NCBI RefSeq assembly: GCF_016772415.1
Contig: NZ_JAGSGD010000001.1
Location: 558,001-622,000 of the forward strand
Length of the DNA stretch: 64,000 nucleotides
From: Phenylobacterium glaciei
GTDB taxonomy: Bacteria; Pseudomonadota; Alphaproteobacteria; Caulobacterales; Caulobacteraceae
Reading direction: 5' to 3'
Each line of letters opens with the position of its first letter. Positions within the stretch are counted from its first letter, which is position 1. Positions 25,418 through 35,068 of this stretch are shown piece after piece. Made by a program: the position numbers and the translations under genes. The notes beneath the pieces are model-generated. The model was not told where the DNA came from and searched no databases. It was given only the letters and a program-made list of their open reading frames with translations.

Positions 25418-27205
25418 ATGGAAGGCCACGTTTCGCCCGGCGAGTATAAAGACGTCATTCTCTTTCTCGCCACCGCCGGCGTGATCGTGCCCCTGTTCCG
25501 CCGCTGGCGGATCAGCCCCATCCTCGGTTTCCTCGGCGCGGGCGTGGTCCTGGGCCCGTTCGGCCTGGGCGCGCTGAGCGACACCTTTCCCTGGGTGGGC
25601 TATTTCACCATCGACAATCCGCAGGAGGTGGGCCAGCTCGCCGAGTTCGGGGTGGTCTTCCTGCTGTTCATGATCGGGCTGGAGCTCTCGTGGGAGCGCC
25701 TGCGGCTGATGCGCCGCTATGTGTTCGGCATGGGCGCCCTGCAGGTGGGGCTCTGCATCGCCGCCATCGCCGGCGTCGCCATCACCTTCGGGGTCGACCC
25801 GGTGGCCGCGGTCGCCATCGGCGCGGCCCTGGCCCTGTCGTCCACCGCCGTGGTCATGCCGATCCTCACCGAGCAGAAGCGTCAGCACTCCACCGCCGGC
25901 CGCGCCACCTTCTCCGTCCTGCTGTTCCAGGACCTGGCGGTGGCGCCGATCCTGATCACCCTGACGATCCTCGGCCGGAGCGGCGGCGACCAGGCCTTCT
26001 CGCCCAAGATCTTCCTGGCCTTCGCGCCGGCGGTGCTGGGCATCGTCGGCCTGGTGGTGTTCGGGCGCCTGCTGCTGCGCCCGATGCTCAAGTCGGTGGC
26101 CCGGGCCAAGAGCGAAGAGCTGTTCATGGCCGCGTGCCTGCTGGTGGTGATCGGGGCGGGGCTGGTCAGCGCGCTCACCGGCCTCTCCATGGCGCTGGGC
26201 GCCTTCATCGCGGGGCTGCTGCTGGCCGAGACCGAGTACCGCCACGAGGTCGAGGTCACCATCGAGCCGTTCAAGGGCCTGCTGCTCGGCCTATTCTTCC
26301 TGTCGGTGGGAATCGGCCTCGACCTCTCCATTCTCGCCGCCCAGCCGCTGCTGGTGCTGGGCATGGCGGTGGGCATGATCGTGCTCAACGCCTCGGTGGT
26401 CTTCGGCCTGGCACGGCTGTTTGGCCTGCGCTCGCCGCCGGCCATTGAAGCCGGGCTGTTGCTGGCCGGGGGCGGGGAGTTCGCCTTCGTCATCCTGTCG
26501 GCCGCCATGGGGGACGGGATCGTCGACCGGGCCATCGGCCAGACGGTGCTGGTGGCCTCCACCCTCTCGATGATGTGCATCCCCCTGCTGGCGGCGCTCG
26601 GCCTCAAGCTCGGAGGCCGGAAGGTGTCGGGCGAAGGCCTCTCGCCGGAGCCGGCCCCCGTGGCGGACGGCGGGACGGCCCGCGTCCTGGTGGTGGGTTA
26701 TGGCCGGGTCGGCCGGCTGGTGGGCGAGATGCTCAGCCGGCACGACATCCCCTGGGTCGCCGCAGAGCGCGACCCGCGCCTGGTGGAGGCCGCGCGCCGG
26801 GCCGGTGAATCCATCTTCTACGGCGACGCGTCACGGCCGGAGTTCCTCAGGCGCTGCGGCCTGGGGACCGCGGCCTCCCTGGTGGTCACCATGGACGCGC
26901 CCGAGGGGGTGGAGGTGATCGTCGCCACCGCCCGCCAGATGCGGCCTGACCTGACCATCGTGGCCCGCGCCCGCGACGCCCGGCACGCCCAGAGGCTCTA
27001 CGAACTGGGCGCCACCGACGCGGTGCCCGAAACCGTGGAGGCCTCGCTACAGCTCTCCGAGGCCGTGCTCGTTGAGATCGGCGTTCCCATGGGCCTGATC
27101 ATCGCCTCGATCCACGAGCGCCGGGATGAATTCCGAAAATCCCTCAATCGACCCGAGGCCCTCGGCGGGCGTGTGCGCCGATACCGTCGTAACATCGAAG
27201 TCTGA
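25418..27205 (+). CDS. CPA2 family cation:proton antiporter (KefB/KefC-type)
   Basis: The 595-residue protein has about twelve membrane segments (residues 1-385), with an ALSSTAVVMPIL core typical of monovalent cation:proton antiporter-2 proteins, and a cytoplasmic Rossmann TrkA-N/RCK domain from about residue 420 (RVLVVGYGRVGRLVGEML). It exchanges K+ or Na+ for protons across the inner membrane; the nucleotide-binding domain should gate it. GGAGA lies before the ATG. No KefF/KefG-type partner gene is next to it. Confidence 0.9.
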   Translation: MEGHVSPGEYKDVILFLATAGVIVPLFRRWRISPILGFLGAGVVLGPFGLGALSDTFPWVGYFTIDNPQEVGQLAEFGVVFLLFMIGLELSWERLRLMRRYVFGMGALQVGLCIAAIAGVAITFGVDPVAAVAIGAALALSSTAVVMPILTEQKRQHSTAGRATFSVLLFQDLAVAPILITLTILGRSGGDQAFSPKIFLAFAPAVLGIVGLVVFGRLLLRPMLKSVARAKSEELFMAACLLVVIGAGLVSALTGLSMALGAFIAGLLLAETEYRHEVEVTIEPFKGLLLGLFFLSVGIGLDLSILAAQPLLVLGMAVGMIVLNASVVFGLARLFGLRSPPAIEAGLLLAGGGEFAFVILSAAMGDGIVDRAIGQTVLVASTLSMMCIPLLAALGLKLGGRKVSGEGLSPEPAPVADGGTARVLVVGYGRVGRLVGEMLSRHDIPWVAAERDPRLVEAARRAGESIFYGDASRPEFLRRCGLGTAASLVVTMDAPEGVEVIVATARQMRPDLTIVARARDARHAQRLYELGATDAVPETVEASLQLSEAVLVEIGVPMGLIIASIHERRDEFRKSLNRPEALGGRVRRYRRNIEV

Positions 27206-27354
27206 TGGGGTCAGGAGTTGGCGGCCCTGGGCGCCGTCATATTCCACGGCTGGGCGAACCTGTTTTTCAATCAGTATGATATGCGCCACAGTATGACTTG
27301 AAAGAGACACAGACGCCCCATCTTCACCGTCTGAAAGCCTTGTGAAAATTGTCG

Positions 27355-27379
27355 GGAACCAATCATAGGGGCCGACGTT
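27355..27379 (+). promoter_or_regulatory. EcfG/SigT-type general stress response promoter
   Basis: GGAAC (27355-27359) and CGTT (27376-27379) are separated by exactly 16 bases, the consensus of alphaproteobacterial general-stress ECF promoters. It lies in a 617-base gap without a convincing gene, 444 bases before the OmpA gene. The expected start point is near 27386. Confidence 0.6.
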
Positions 27380-27426
27380 CAGGGGGTCGGTGCGACAGGG
27401 GCGCGCCAGTGGAATAGGGGCAAAGG

Positions 27427-27672
27427 ATGTCTTCTCGGGGGTTGTCGATTGTCGAAACAAACGCTGTTTCACAGTCTCAGCCTGCCTGCGACGTCTCAAC
27501 GGCTTTACAAGAACAGTCTGGAACTCGGCCGACGCCGACGGGCGCCGATGGCGACCGGTCGATGCGTCGAGGCCAGGTTCAATGTCAAGATTCGACACTT
27601 CGACGTGCGCCAGGCGTGTCGAAAGTGGTTCGATGGAGGGCTTTGTCCTCCGCGTCTAAGTTGATCGCTTAG
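27427..27672 (+). CDS. Doubtful 81-aa ORF downstream of the stress promoter
   Basis: This ORF begins about 40 bases after the expected start of the EcfG-type transcript, with GCAAAGG directly before its ATG (spacing too short for a normal ribosome site). Two other frames are also open over the same stretch, so coding is not established. The peptide has no motif I recognise. The 27206-27822 gap has a lower GC content than its neighbours and otherwise shows only the promoter, the direct repeat CAGTATGA (27270-27297), and a small CGGCGA/TCGCCG hairpin near 27737. A small RNA is an equal possibility. Confidence 0.2.
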   Translation: MSSRGLSIVETNAVSQSQPACDVSTALQEQSGTRPTPTGADGDRSMRRGQVQCQDSTLRRAPGVSKVVRWRALSSASKLIA

Positions 27673-27822
27673 GCGTTTAGTGTAGCGTCCTGGTGTCTAG
27701 TTCGCGGGTCGTAGCAGATTGGCGGTTGGTGTGGCTTCGGCGACACTTTCGCCGCGCTTCGGCCTTGTTATAAAGGTGCTGGGTCATAAGGCCGCAGCAG
27801 AGGGCAATGAGAGGGCTCTGAT

Positions 27823-29010
27823 ATGAAATTCAAACTCCTGGCGGGAGCCGCCCTGGCTGCGGTGTTCGCCGCGTCCGGTGCTTCCGCGCAAGAAGGCTGG
27901 TACGGCGCCATCGATCTTGGCTACCACTGGCCCGAAGGCATCGAGGCCACCTCGTCGAATAACGCCGCCAACGGCAAGCCCTACTCCTGGACGTTCGACC
28001 AGGAAAAGGATTGGGCTGGTTTTGCGCGTCTCGGCTATCAGCTGAACGACAATTGGCGTGTTGAACTCGAAGGCGGCTACCGTCCCGGCGACATCAAGTC
28101 GGTCCGCGGCGGCGCCGGCAATTCGATCCTCGGCCTCTGCACCCCCGGCGTTCTGCGCTCGGTCGCGGCCCCGAACTGCGGCGCTCCGAGCGGCTCGATC
28201 GAATCTTGGACCGTCATGGGCAACGTGCTCTATGACTTCGCTCCTGGCGCGATGCTGAACCCCTTCATCGGGGCCGGCGTTGGTATCAACCACGTCAAGC
28301 TCGACACGGTTGGCCAATTCTCCACGGTGACCGGTACGATCTCCGCCGCGAACCCCGCCATCCAGAACCTGACCATCGATGACAACGATACGTCGCTCGC
28401 GTATCAGCTGATCGCCGGTCTGGCCTGGCAGGCGACCGACAAGCTGAACGTCGACCTGACCTATCGTTGGCTCGGTGGTGCGGACCTCGACTTCGCGTCG
28501 ACCGGTTCGAACGCTCTGCAACCCGGCGTCTTCTCCGGCGAATACCGCGACCAGTCGGTGACCCTCGGCCTGCGTTACTCCTTCGCTTCGCCGCCGCCGC
28601 CCCCGCCGCCCCCCCCGCCCCCGCCGCCCCCGCCGCCTCCCCCGCCCCCGCCTCCTCCGCCCCCGCCGGCGTATGAAGCCAAGCAATTCATCGTCTACTT
28701 CCCGTTCGATCAGTACGTCCTGACCCCGGAAGCCCAGACGGTGGTTTCGGAAGCCGCGAACTACGCCAATGCCGGCCACGCGACCCAAGTGGTTGTCGTC
28801 GGTCACACCGACTCCTCCGGTTCGCCGGCCTACAACGTCCGCCTGTCGGAACGTCGGGCTAAGGCCGTGGCTGACGCGCTCGTCGGTCAAGGCGTCGGCG
28901 CCGGCTCGCTGCAAGTCGATTGGAAGGGCGAAACCATGCTCGCCGTTCCCACCGGCGACGGCGTGAAGGAACCTCTGAACCGCCGTTCGACGATCGACAT
29001 CAACTTCTAA
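27823..29010 (+). CDS. OmpA family outer membrane protein with polyproline linker
   Basis: The 395-residue protein has a signal peptide (ending ASA), an eight-stranded OmpA-like barrel (residues 24-255), a run of 26 consecutive prolines (residues 257-282), and an OmpA C-terminal peptidoglycan-binding domain (FIVYFPFDQYVLTPEAQ; VVGHTDSSGSPAYNVRLSERRA). It should tie the outer membrane to the cell wall. Codon choice (many GGT, GTT, CGT and TTC/TCG) differs from neighbours, as in highly expressed genes. GAGAGG lies 8 bases before the ATG and a strong terminator follows. Confidence 0.93.
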   Translation: MKFKLLAGAALAAVFAASGASAQEGWYGAIDLGYHWPEGIEATSSNNAANGKPYSWTFDQEKDWAGFARLGYQLNDNWRVELEGGYRPGDIKSVRGGAGNSILGLCTPGVLRSVAAPNCGAPSGSIESWTVMGNVLYDFAPGAMLNPFIGAGVGINHVKLDTVGQFSTVTGTISAANPAIQNLTIDDNDTSLAYQLIAGLAWQATDKLNVDLTYRWLGGADLDFASTGSNALQPGVFSGEYRDQSVTLGLRYSFASPPPPPPPPPPPPPPPPPPPPPPPPPPAYEAKQFIVYFPFDQYVLTPEAQTVVSEAANYANAGHATQVVVVGHTDSSGSPAYNVRLSERRAKAVADALVGQGVGAGSLQVDWKGETMLAVPTGDGVKEPLNRRSTIDINF

Positions 29011-29043
29011 GATCTCGATCTCGGCAGTTCGCCGAACTAAGCG

Positions 29044-29073
29044 AGGGGCCCGGTCGCAAGACCGGGCCCTTTT
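29044..29073 (+). terminator. Rho-independent terminator of the OmpA gene
   Basis: GGGCCCGGTC pairs perfectly with GACCGGGCCC around a GCAA tetraloop and is followed by TTTT, 36 bases after the stop codon. Confidence 0.95.
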
Positions 29074-29178
29074 GCTATGGGGATTGCGGGCGCGGACCTG
29101 GCTGCGGTCAATTTTCCGCGCCGACCTTGTATTCCCCGCAACGATTTCGCATTTTCGACCCCTGCTTGAGGGCCGGAC

Positions 29179-32100
29179 ATGTCTTTCGATGATCTCGATC
29201 GGGATAAATTTGTTGATGAGCGTACGGCAGTGGCCGCCCTGCTCGCCAGCCGCCCCCTAGGTCCCGAAGATCGCGAGGAGGTCCGCCAGGAGGCCGAGGC
29301 CCTGGTCGCCTTCGCCCGCAAGGGTGCGGCCAAGCAGGGGGTCGTGGAAAGCTTCCTGCAGGAGTTCTCGCTGTCGACCCGCGAGGGGCTGGCCCTGATG
29401 TGCCTGGCCGAGGCCCTGCTGCGCACCCCCGATGAGGCAACTCGCGACCGGCTCATCGCCGAAAAGATCGCCTCGGCCGATTGGGCCAGTCATCTCGGCC
29501 AATCCGACAGCCTGCTGGTCAACGCCTCGACCTGGAGCCTGATGCTCACCGGCAAGCTGATCGATCCCGACGAGGAGGCCCGCGCTGACCTGCCGGGCTT
29601 CATCCGCCGGCTGGCCGGTCGCCTGGGCGAACCGGTGATCCGCCGGGCCGTGGGCGCGGCGGTCAAGATCATGGGGGAACAGTTCGTCCTGGGGCGGACC
29701 ATCGACCAGGCCATCAAGCGGGCGGGCGCCGACGGCTTTGTCTGCTCCTTCGACATGCTGGGGGAGGGGGCCCGCACCGCCGCCGACGCCGACAAGTACG
29801 AGAGAGCCTATGCCGACGCGCTCACCGTGGTGGGCAAACGCGCCAAGGGCGAGGGGCCTGAGGCCGGTCACGGCGTCTCGGTGAAGCTCTCGGCCCTGTC
29901 GCCGCGCTATGAGGCGCGCCAGGAAGACCGCGTCTGGGCCGACCTCTATCCGCGCATCCTGCGCCTGGCCAAGATCGCCGCCGACGCCAATATCAACCTG
30001 ACCCTGGACGCTGAGGAGGCCGACCGCCTGGTCCTCTCCCTGAAGCTGCTGGAGCGCCTGGCCGGCGAACCGGAGCTGGGAACGTGGAAAGGGCTGGGTC
30101 TGGCGGTTCAGGCCTATCAGAAGCGAGCGCCCCAGACTGTCGCCGCCGTGGCCGACATCGCGCGCGCGACGGGCCGCCGGCTGATGGTGCGGCTGGTGAA
30201 GGGCGCCTATTGGGATTCAGAGATCAAGCGCGCCCAGGTGGGCGGTCTGCCGGGCTACCCCGTCTACACCACCAAGGCCGCCACCGACCTTTCGTACCTC
30301 GCCTGCGCCCGCGTGCTGCTGGCCGCCGCCCCGGCCCTCTATCCCCAGTTCGCCACGCACAACGCCCATACCCTGGCCGCCGTGCGCCAGATGGCCCGGC
30401 AAGCCAATGTCGAGCCGGAGTTCCAGCGCCTGCACGGCATGGGCGAAGCCCTCTATGCCGGGGCCGTGGACCGCTACGGTCCCATGAAGCTGCGGGTCTA
30501 CGCGCCTGTGGGCGGGCACGAAGACCTGCTGCCCTATCTGGTCCGCCGCCTGCTGGAGAACGGCGCCAACACCTCCTTCGTCCACGCCCTGCTGGACGAG
30601 AAGACCCCGGTGGCCCTGGTCGTCGGCGATCCCATCGCCGCCGTGGAGGCCGCCGGCGGCGCGCCCCACCCGCGCATTCCGCTGCCTGTCGACCTCTACG
30701 GCTCGGCGCGCAAGAACTCGACCGGGGTGGATCTCTCCATCGCCGCCGATCGCGAGCGCCTGACCGCCGCTGTCGCCGACCTCGATTTCCTCACCAGCCG
30801 CCCGATCGTGGCGGCCAAGGAGACCGGGACCGGCGCCAGCACGCCGCGCCTTTCGCCGGGCGCCCGCAAGCAGACCATCGGCCAGGCCTGGGACGCGAGC
30901 GCGTGGGACATCGGCCAGGCCTTCGCCGCGGGCAAGGCGGCGCAACCCGCCTGGGACGCCCGGGGCGGTCACGGCCGCGCCCTGATCCTGCGCGCCATGG
31001 CCGATGCCCTTGAGGCCCACCGCGACCGGATGATCGCCATCTGCACGGTGGAGGCCGGCAAGACCTATGCCGACGGCGCCGCCGAGGTGCGCGAGGCCGC
31101 CGACTTCTGCCGCTACTACGCCCACCTGGCCGAGCGCCAGTTTTCGGGGCCGGAAACCCTCAAAGGTCCCGTCGGGGAGGTGAATCAGCTTTCCCTGCAC
31201 GGAAGGGGGGTCTTCGCCTGCATCAGTCCGTGGAACTTCCCGTTGGCTATTTTCACCGGCCAGATCGCCGCGGCGCTCGCCGCCGGCAATGCGGTGGTGG
31301 CCAAGCCCGCCGAGCAGACCCCGCTGATCGCCGCCGAGGCCGTCCGGCTTTTCCATCAGGCTGGCCTGCCCGCCGATGTGCTCCATCTGCTGCCCGGCGA
31401 CGGCGCGGTGGTGGGGGCGGCCATCGTGGCGCACGCCGCCTGCGCGGGCGTGGCCTTCACCGGTGGCACCGACACCGCCTGGGCGATCAACCGGACGCTG
31501 GCGGCCCGGCCCGGCCCCATCGTGCCCTTCATCGCCGAGACCGGCGGGCTGAACGCCATGTTCGTCGACACCACCGCCCTGCGTGAGCAGGTGATCGACG
31601 ACGTCATCAACTCCGCCTTCGGATCGGCCGGCCAGCGCTGCTCGGCCCTGCGCATCCTGTTCGCCCCGCGCGAAACCGCCGACCAGCTGATCGAGGGCCT
31701 GGCCGGGGCCATGGACGCTCTGGTGCTGGGGGACCCCGCCGATCCGCATACGGACATCGGCCCGGTGATCGATGAGGACGCGCGGGCCGTGCTGGAGGCG
31801 CACCTGGCGCGCTTGACCACCGAGGCCAAGGTGTTGCGCCGGATGACGGCGCCCGACACCGGTGTGTTCTTCGCCCCAACCCTGGCGGAGATCCCGTCCT
31901 CGGCCTTCCTGCAGAAGGAGGTGTTCGGGCCGGTCCTGCACGTCGTCCGCTACGACGCCGCCAGGCTGGACGAGGCCGCCGGTCCCCTGGCCGCCGCCGG
32001 CTACGGCCTGACCCTCGGAATCCACAGCCGTATCGAGGGCTTCGCCGACCAGGTCCGCGCCGCCGTTCCGGCCGGCAACACCTATGTGAACCGTTCGATG

Positions 32101-32268
32101 ATCGGCGCCGTGGTGGGCGTCCAGCCCTTCGGCGGCGAGGGGCTGTCGGGGACCGGGCCCAAGGCCGGCGGCCCCAACGCCCTGCTGCGCTATGCGGTGG
32201 AGCGGGCGGTCAGCGTCAATATCGCCGCCCAGGGCGGTGACCCGGCGCTGCTGAACCTCAACCCCTGA
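29179..32268 (+). CDS. putA: Bifunctional proline dehydrogenase / glutamate-semialdehyde dehydrogenase
   Basis: The 1029-residue protein oxidises proline to glutamate in two steps. The FAD-dependent proline dehydrogenase barrel covers roughly residues 140-460 ([38 protein letters not shown]). The NAD-dependent aldehyde dehydrogenase half follows, with the catalytic Glu787 (AETGGLNAM) and Cys821 ([11 protein letters not shown]). No N-terminal ribbon-helix-helix DNA-binding domain is present, so this is a non-repressor PutA near the minimal size. It begins 106 bases after the OmpA terminator and probably forms its own unit. A second catabolic regulator was not seen nearby. Confidence 0.95.
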   Translation: MSFDDLDRDKFVDERTAVAALLASRPLGPEDREEVRQEAEALVAFARKGAAKQGVVESFLQEFSLSTREGLALMCLAEALLRTPDEATRDRLIAEKIASADWASHLGQSDSLLVNASTWSLMLTGKLIDPDEEARADLPGFIRRLAGRLGEPVIRRAVGAAVKIMGEQFVLGRTIDQAIKRAGADGFVCSFDMLGEGARTAADADKYERAYADALTVVGKRAKGEGPEAGHGVSVKLSALSPRYEARQEDRVWADLYPRILRLAKIAADANINLTLDAEEADRLVLSLKLLERLAGEPELGTWKGLGLAVQAYQKRAPQTVAAVADIARATGRRLMVRLVKGAYWDSEIKRAQVGGLPGYPVYTTKAATDLSYLACARVLLAAAPALYPQFATHNAHTLAAVRQMARQANVEPEFQRLHGMGEALYAGAVDRYGPMKLRVYAPVGGHEDLLPYLVRRLLENGANTSFVHALLDEKTPVALVVGDPIAAVEAAGGAPHPRIPLPVDLYGSARKNSTGVDLSIAADRERLTAAVADLDFLTSRPIVAAKETGTGASTPRLSPGARKQTIGQAWDASAWDIGQAFAAGKAAQPAWDARGGHGRALILRAMADALEAHRDRMIAICTVEAGKTYADGAAEVREAADFCRYYAHLAERQFSGPETLKGPVGEVNQLSLHGRGVFACISPWNFPLAIFTGQIAAALAAGNAVVAKPAEQTPLIAAEAVRLFHQAGLPADVLHLLPGDGAVVGAAIVAHAACAGVAFTGGTDTAWAINRTLAARPGPIVPFIAETGGLNAMFVDTTALREQVIDDVINSAFGSAGQRCSALRILFAPRETADQLIEGLAGAMDALVLGDPADPHTDIGPVIDEDARAVLEAHLARLTTEAKVLRRMTAPDTGVFFAPTLAEIPSSAFLQKEVFGPVLHVVRYDAARLDEAAGPLAAAGYGLTLGIHSRIEGFADQVRAAVPAGNTYVNRSMIGAVVGVQPFGGEGLSGTGPKAGGPNALLRYAVERAVSVNIAAQGGDPALLNLNP

Positions 32269-32308
32269 CGCGCGTTTCCCGCCCGAGCCTGAGGGCTGGG
32301 GGAACGGG

Positions 32309-34093
32309 ATGACGCATCAACAGGCCCTGGCCTTCGGGCTGATCGCCGTGACCATCGGGGCGTTCGTCTGGGGCCGGTTCCGCTATGACCTGATCGCCCT
32401 GGTCTCGCTGCTGGCCGGCGTGCTGCTGGGGGTGGTGCCCGCCAAGAACGCCTTTGACGGCTTCTCCAACGACATCACCGTGATCATCGCCAGCGCGCTG
32501 GTGGTAAGCGCGGCCTTCGCCAGGTCCGGGATCATCGAGGCCCTGCTGCGGCCTCTGCTGCCGCATCTGAAGACCGAGCGCAGTCAGGTCCCGGTGCTCA
32601 CCGCCGCCGTCACCCTGCTGTCGACCGCCACCAAGAACGTCGGCGCCCTGGCCATCATGATGCCCGTCGCCCTGCAGGTGGCGCGGCGCACCGGGACCTC
32701 GCCTGGCCGCCTGCTGATGCCCATGTCCTTCGGCGCCCTGCTGGGGGGCCTCGTGACCCTGGTGGGGACGGCGCCCAACATCATCGTCTCCCAGGTCCGC
32801 GAGGAGATCCTGGGCAAGCCCTTCGGCATGTACGACTACGCGCCCGTCGGCCTGGGGCTGGCGGCGCTGGGGGTGCTGTTCCTGTCCTTCGCCTACCGCA
32901 TGCTGCCCAAGGGCCGCACGCCGGCGGCCAACATCGATGCCGCCTTGGCGGCCAACGCCTATTTCACCGAGGTCCAGGTCCCCGATGACTGGGCGTATGA
33001 GAAGAACCGCGTCGCCGACTTCCACCACATGGCCCACGACGAGGTGCGGGTCATGGCCCTGCTGCGGGACGGCAGGCGCAAGGCCCAGCCCCACCCCAAC
33101 ACCAGGATTCTGCCCGGCGACACCCTGCTGCTGGAGGGCGAGCCCCACGGCCTGGACGACCTGATCACCCGGGCCAAGCTGCGGCTCACCCGCGCCGACA
33201 AGCCGCTTTCCATGGAGGCGCCGACCGAGGAGGTGCGGGTGGTGGAGGCCGTGGTGGGCGCCGAATCGGGGCTGATCGGCGAGACCGCCCTGCGCTCGGA
33301 TCTGCACGGCCAGCACGGCGTGAACCTGCTGGCGGTCAGCCGCTCAGGCTTCCGCCTGAACCAGCACCTCAACCGAGTGCGTCTGCGGGCCGGGGACGTG
33401 ATCGTCCTTCAGGGCGGCGAGCGCAGCCTGCCGGGCGCGCTGAAGGCGCTGGGTCTGCTGCCGCTGGCGGAGCGGGAGGTGCGGCTGGGGGGCATCCGAC
33501 ATGCGCTCGCCCCGGCGATCATCCTGGCCGCGGCCATGGTGCTGGTGGCGTTCCAGGTGGTCCCGGTAGCCATCGCCTTCTTCGGGGCCGCCGTGGTGAT
33601 GATCGCCATCGGCTCGATCCGCATGCGCGAGGCCTATGCCGCCCTCGACGGCCCGGTCCTGGTGCTGATCGCCGCCCTGATCCCGGTGTCGGAGGCCATT
33701 CAGACCACGGGCGGCGCCGACCTGATCGGCGGCTGGCTCTCGGCGGTCTTCCAGGGTCAGGCGCCCCTGCTGGCCCTGGCCGCCATCATGGCGGTGGCCA
33801 TGGCCGCCACGCCGTTCCTGAACAACGCCGCCACCGTGCTGATCGTGGCCCCGGTGGGGGCGGCCCTGGCCCTGAAGCTGGGGCTAAACCCCGACCCCTT
33901 CCTGATGGCGGTCGCGGTCGGCGCGGCCTGCGACTTCCTCACCCCCATCGGCCACCAGTGCAACACCCTGGTGATGGGTCCGGGCGGCTACAGGTTCAGC
34001 GACTATCCTCGGCTGGGGGCGCCGTTGACTCTGCTGGTGCTGGTGGTGGGGACGCCGCTGATCGCCCTGTTCTGGCCTCTGGTCCGGAGTTAG
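32309..34093 (+). CDS. SLC13/DASS family permease with TrkA-C domains
   Basis: The 594-residue protein has membrane segments at both ends and two soluble TrkA-C (RCK_C) domains in the middle (about residues 205-295 and 300-385; each with the GDTLLLEG or GDVIVLQG pattern). The family transports dicarboxylates, sulfate or other divalent anions with Na+. The pore motifs are the paired SNN/SNT-like regions, seen as TATKNVGALAIM and FLNNAATVLIVAP. The substrate is unknown. GGGGAACGGG precedes the ATG. Its stop overlaps the stop of the opposing TMEM165-like gene by three bases. Confidence 0.87.
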   Translation: MTHQQALAFGLIAVTIGAFVWGRFRYDLIALVSLLAGVLLGVVPAKNAFDGFSNDITVIIASALVVSAAFARSGIIEALLRPLLPHLKTERSQVPVLTAAVTLLSTATKNVGALAIMMPVALQVARRTGTSPGRLLMPMSFGALLGGLVTLVGTAPNIIVSQVREEILGKPFGMYDYAPVGLGLAALGVLFLSFAYRMLPKGRTPAANIDAALAANAYFTEVQVPDDWAYEKNRVADFHHMAHDEVRVMALLRDGRRKAQPHPNTRILPGDTLLLEGEPHGLDDLITRAKLRLTRADKPLSMEAPTEEVRVVEAVVGAESGLIGETALRSDLHGQHGVNLLAVSRSGFRLNQHLNRVRLRAGDVIVLQGGERSLPGALKALGLLPLAEREVRLGGIRHALAPAIILAAAMVLVAFQVVPVAIAFFGAAVVMIAIGSIRMREAYAALDGPVLVLIAALIPVSEAIQTTGGADLIGGWLSAVFQGQAPLLALAAIMAVAMAATPFLNNAATVLIVAPVGAALALKLGLNPDPFLMAVAVGAACDFLTPIGHQCNTLVMGPGGYRFSDYPRLGAPLTLLVLVVGTPLIALFWPLVRS

Positions 34094-34653
34094 CCCCAGA
34101 TCAGGATCCACAGGCCGATGGCGGCGAAGGAGGCCGCCGCGGCGATGCGGATGGCCTTCAGCGGCAGCTTGGTGGCCGCCACGTCGCCCAGGAACACCGC
34201 CGGCGTATTGGCCAGCATCATCCCGAAGGTGGTGCCCGCGGCCACGATGGCCACCTCATGGAACCGCGCCCCCAGGGCCACGGTGGCCACCTGGGTCTTG
34301 TCGCCCATCTCCACGAAGAAGAAGGCCACCACGGTGGTCCAGAAGATCGAGGCGCCGGCCCGCTCCCGCGGGGCGTCCTTGTCCTCGAAGGTGTCGGGAA
34401 TCAGCGCCCATCCGGCGAAGGCGATGAAGGCCAGGCCTAGGACCCACTTCATCCACGGACCGTCGAAGAAGGATCCGGCCACCGAGCCGATGCTGGCGGC
34501 CAGGGCGTGGTTGGCGATGGTGGCCACGAAGATCCCCAGCAGGATGGGGAGGGGCTTGCGGAACCGCGCGGCCAGCAGAATGGCCAGCAGCTGAGTCTTG
34601 TCGCCGATTTCGGCGATGGCCACGAGGCCGGTCGAAACGAGGAAGGCTTCCAT
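34090..34653 (-). CDS. TMEM165/GDT1 family transporter, probable Mn2+ exporter
   Basis: The 187-residue protein is two repeated three-helix units, each with the family signature: EIGDKTQ near residue 17 and EMGDKTQ near residue 120. Bacterial members such as MneA export Mn2+ from the cytoplasm. The upstream yybP-ykoY riboswitch supports manganese as the ligand strongly. The ATG at 34653 is chosen because it begins the first membrane helix; an open frame extends further upstream across leader RNA and should be ignored. Weak ribosome site. It converges on and overlaps the SLC13 permease gene. Confidence 0.92.
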   Translation of the reverse strand: MEAFLVSTGLVAIAEIGDKTQLLAILLAARFRKPLPILLGIFVATIANHALAASIGSVAGSFFDGPWMKWVLGLAFIAFAGWALIPDTFEDKDAPRERAGASIFWTTVVAFFFVEMGDKTQVATVALGARFHEVAIVAAGTTFGMMLANTPAVFLGDVAATKLPLKAIRIAAAASFAAIGLWILIWG

Positions 34654-34729
34654 GGGATAGGCGTCCGGGGCGGGGTCGGGCACAACCAATGGCTTTCCGC
34701 GCCGCCGACCCCGCAAAAGGACGGCACAC

Positions 34730-34849
34730 GAAAGCCAAAGGTCTCGCCAAGCTCAATCGCCGGACGCGCCATGCTCGGGGTGGGAAAACCCGTCGCAAGT
34801 CTGTTGACGCGTCCCCTGCTGGAACCGCAGGCGGCTACTCCCCAGTGAC
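34730..34849 (-). ncRNA. yybP-ykoY manganese riboswitch
   Basis: Read on the minus strand, the leader carries the family's conserved blocks in order: GGGGAGTAG (complement of 34835-34843), CGTCAACAG (complement of 34801-34809), and GGCGAGACCTTTGGC (complement of 34734-34748). Ligand is Mn2+ in characterised members, which turn on exporter genes. Between aptamer and start codon lies a 10-bp hairpin (34670-34679 with 34705-34714) that could be the expression platform. Confidence 0.92.
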
Positions 34850-34855
34850 GGCGTG

Positions 34856-34884
34856 GGGATAGGTCGAGGGCTGTTTGGGTGCAA
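34856..34884 (-). promoter_or_regulatory. Promoter for the Mn riboswitch transcript
   Basis: On the minus strand TTGCAC (complement of 34879-34884) and TATCCC (complement of 34856-34861) are separated by 17 bases. The start point would fall near 34849, directly before the riboswitch aptamer. Confidence 0.6.
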
Positions 34885-34989
34885 GGAGAAACTGCTCGCG
34901 CGGCAGGCGGGATCATTTGTCACACTGTCGTGAGCCCACCCTACCCACGGCTCCGGAAAGCCTTGCTGATCAGGACCCAGCAAGCCACG

Positions 34990-35005
34990 TTAAGACCTCG
35001 TTAAC
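34990..35005 (+). promoter_or_regulatory. CtrA binding site upstream of nrdA
   Basis: TTAA at 34990-34993 and TTAAC at 35001-35005 are separated by 7 bases, a perfect match to the full CtrA box. It lies 159 bases before the nrdA start and about 35 bases upstream of a TTGACG -35 element, so CtrA bound here could activate or repress that promoter. Confidence 0.65.
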
Positions 35006-35037
35006 GAAAAAGCCTGGGGACGCGTCCATTCCCCCCG

Positions 35038-35068
35038 TTGACGAGTCATTAGCATCAGCCCCCATATG
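35038..35068 (+). promoter_or_regulatory. nrdA promoter with CcrM site
   Basis: TTGACG (35038-35043) overlaps GAGTC (35043-35047), a GANTC methylation site, and is followed 19 bases on by the -10-like CATATG (35063-35068). GANTC inside a sigma-70 promoter is the arrangement of GcrA/CcrM-controlled cell-cycle genes. Confidence 0.5.

Noticed and set aside
24686..26245. A 519-codon minus-strand frame ending in the small copper-operon protein.
   Set aside because: It crosses the DUF2946 gene and the antiporter gene in a shadow frame. Only the last 62 codons, starting with a proper signal peptide, are supported.
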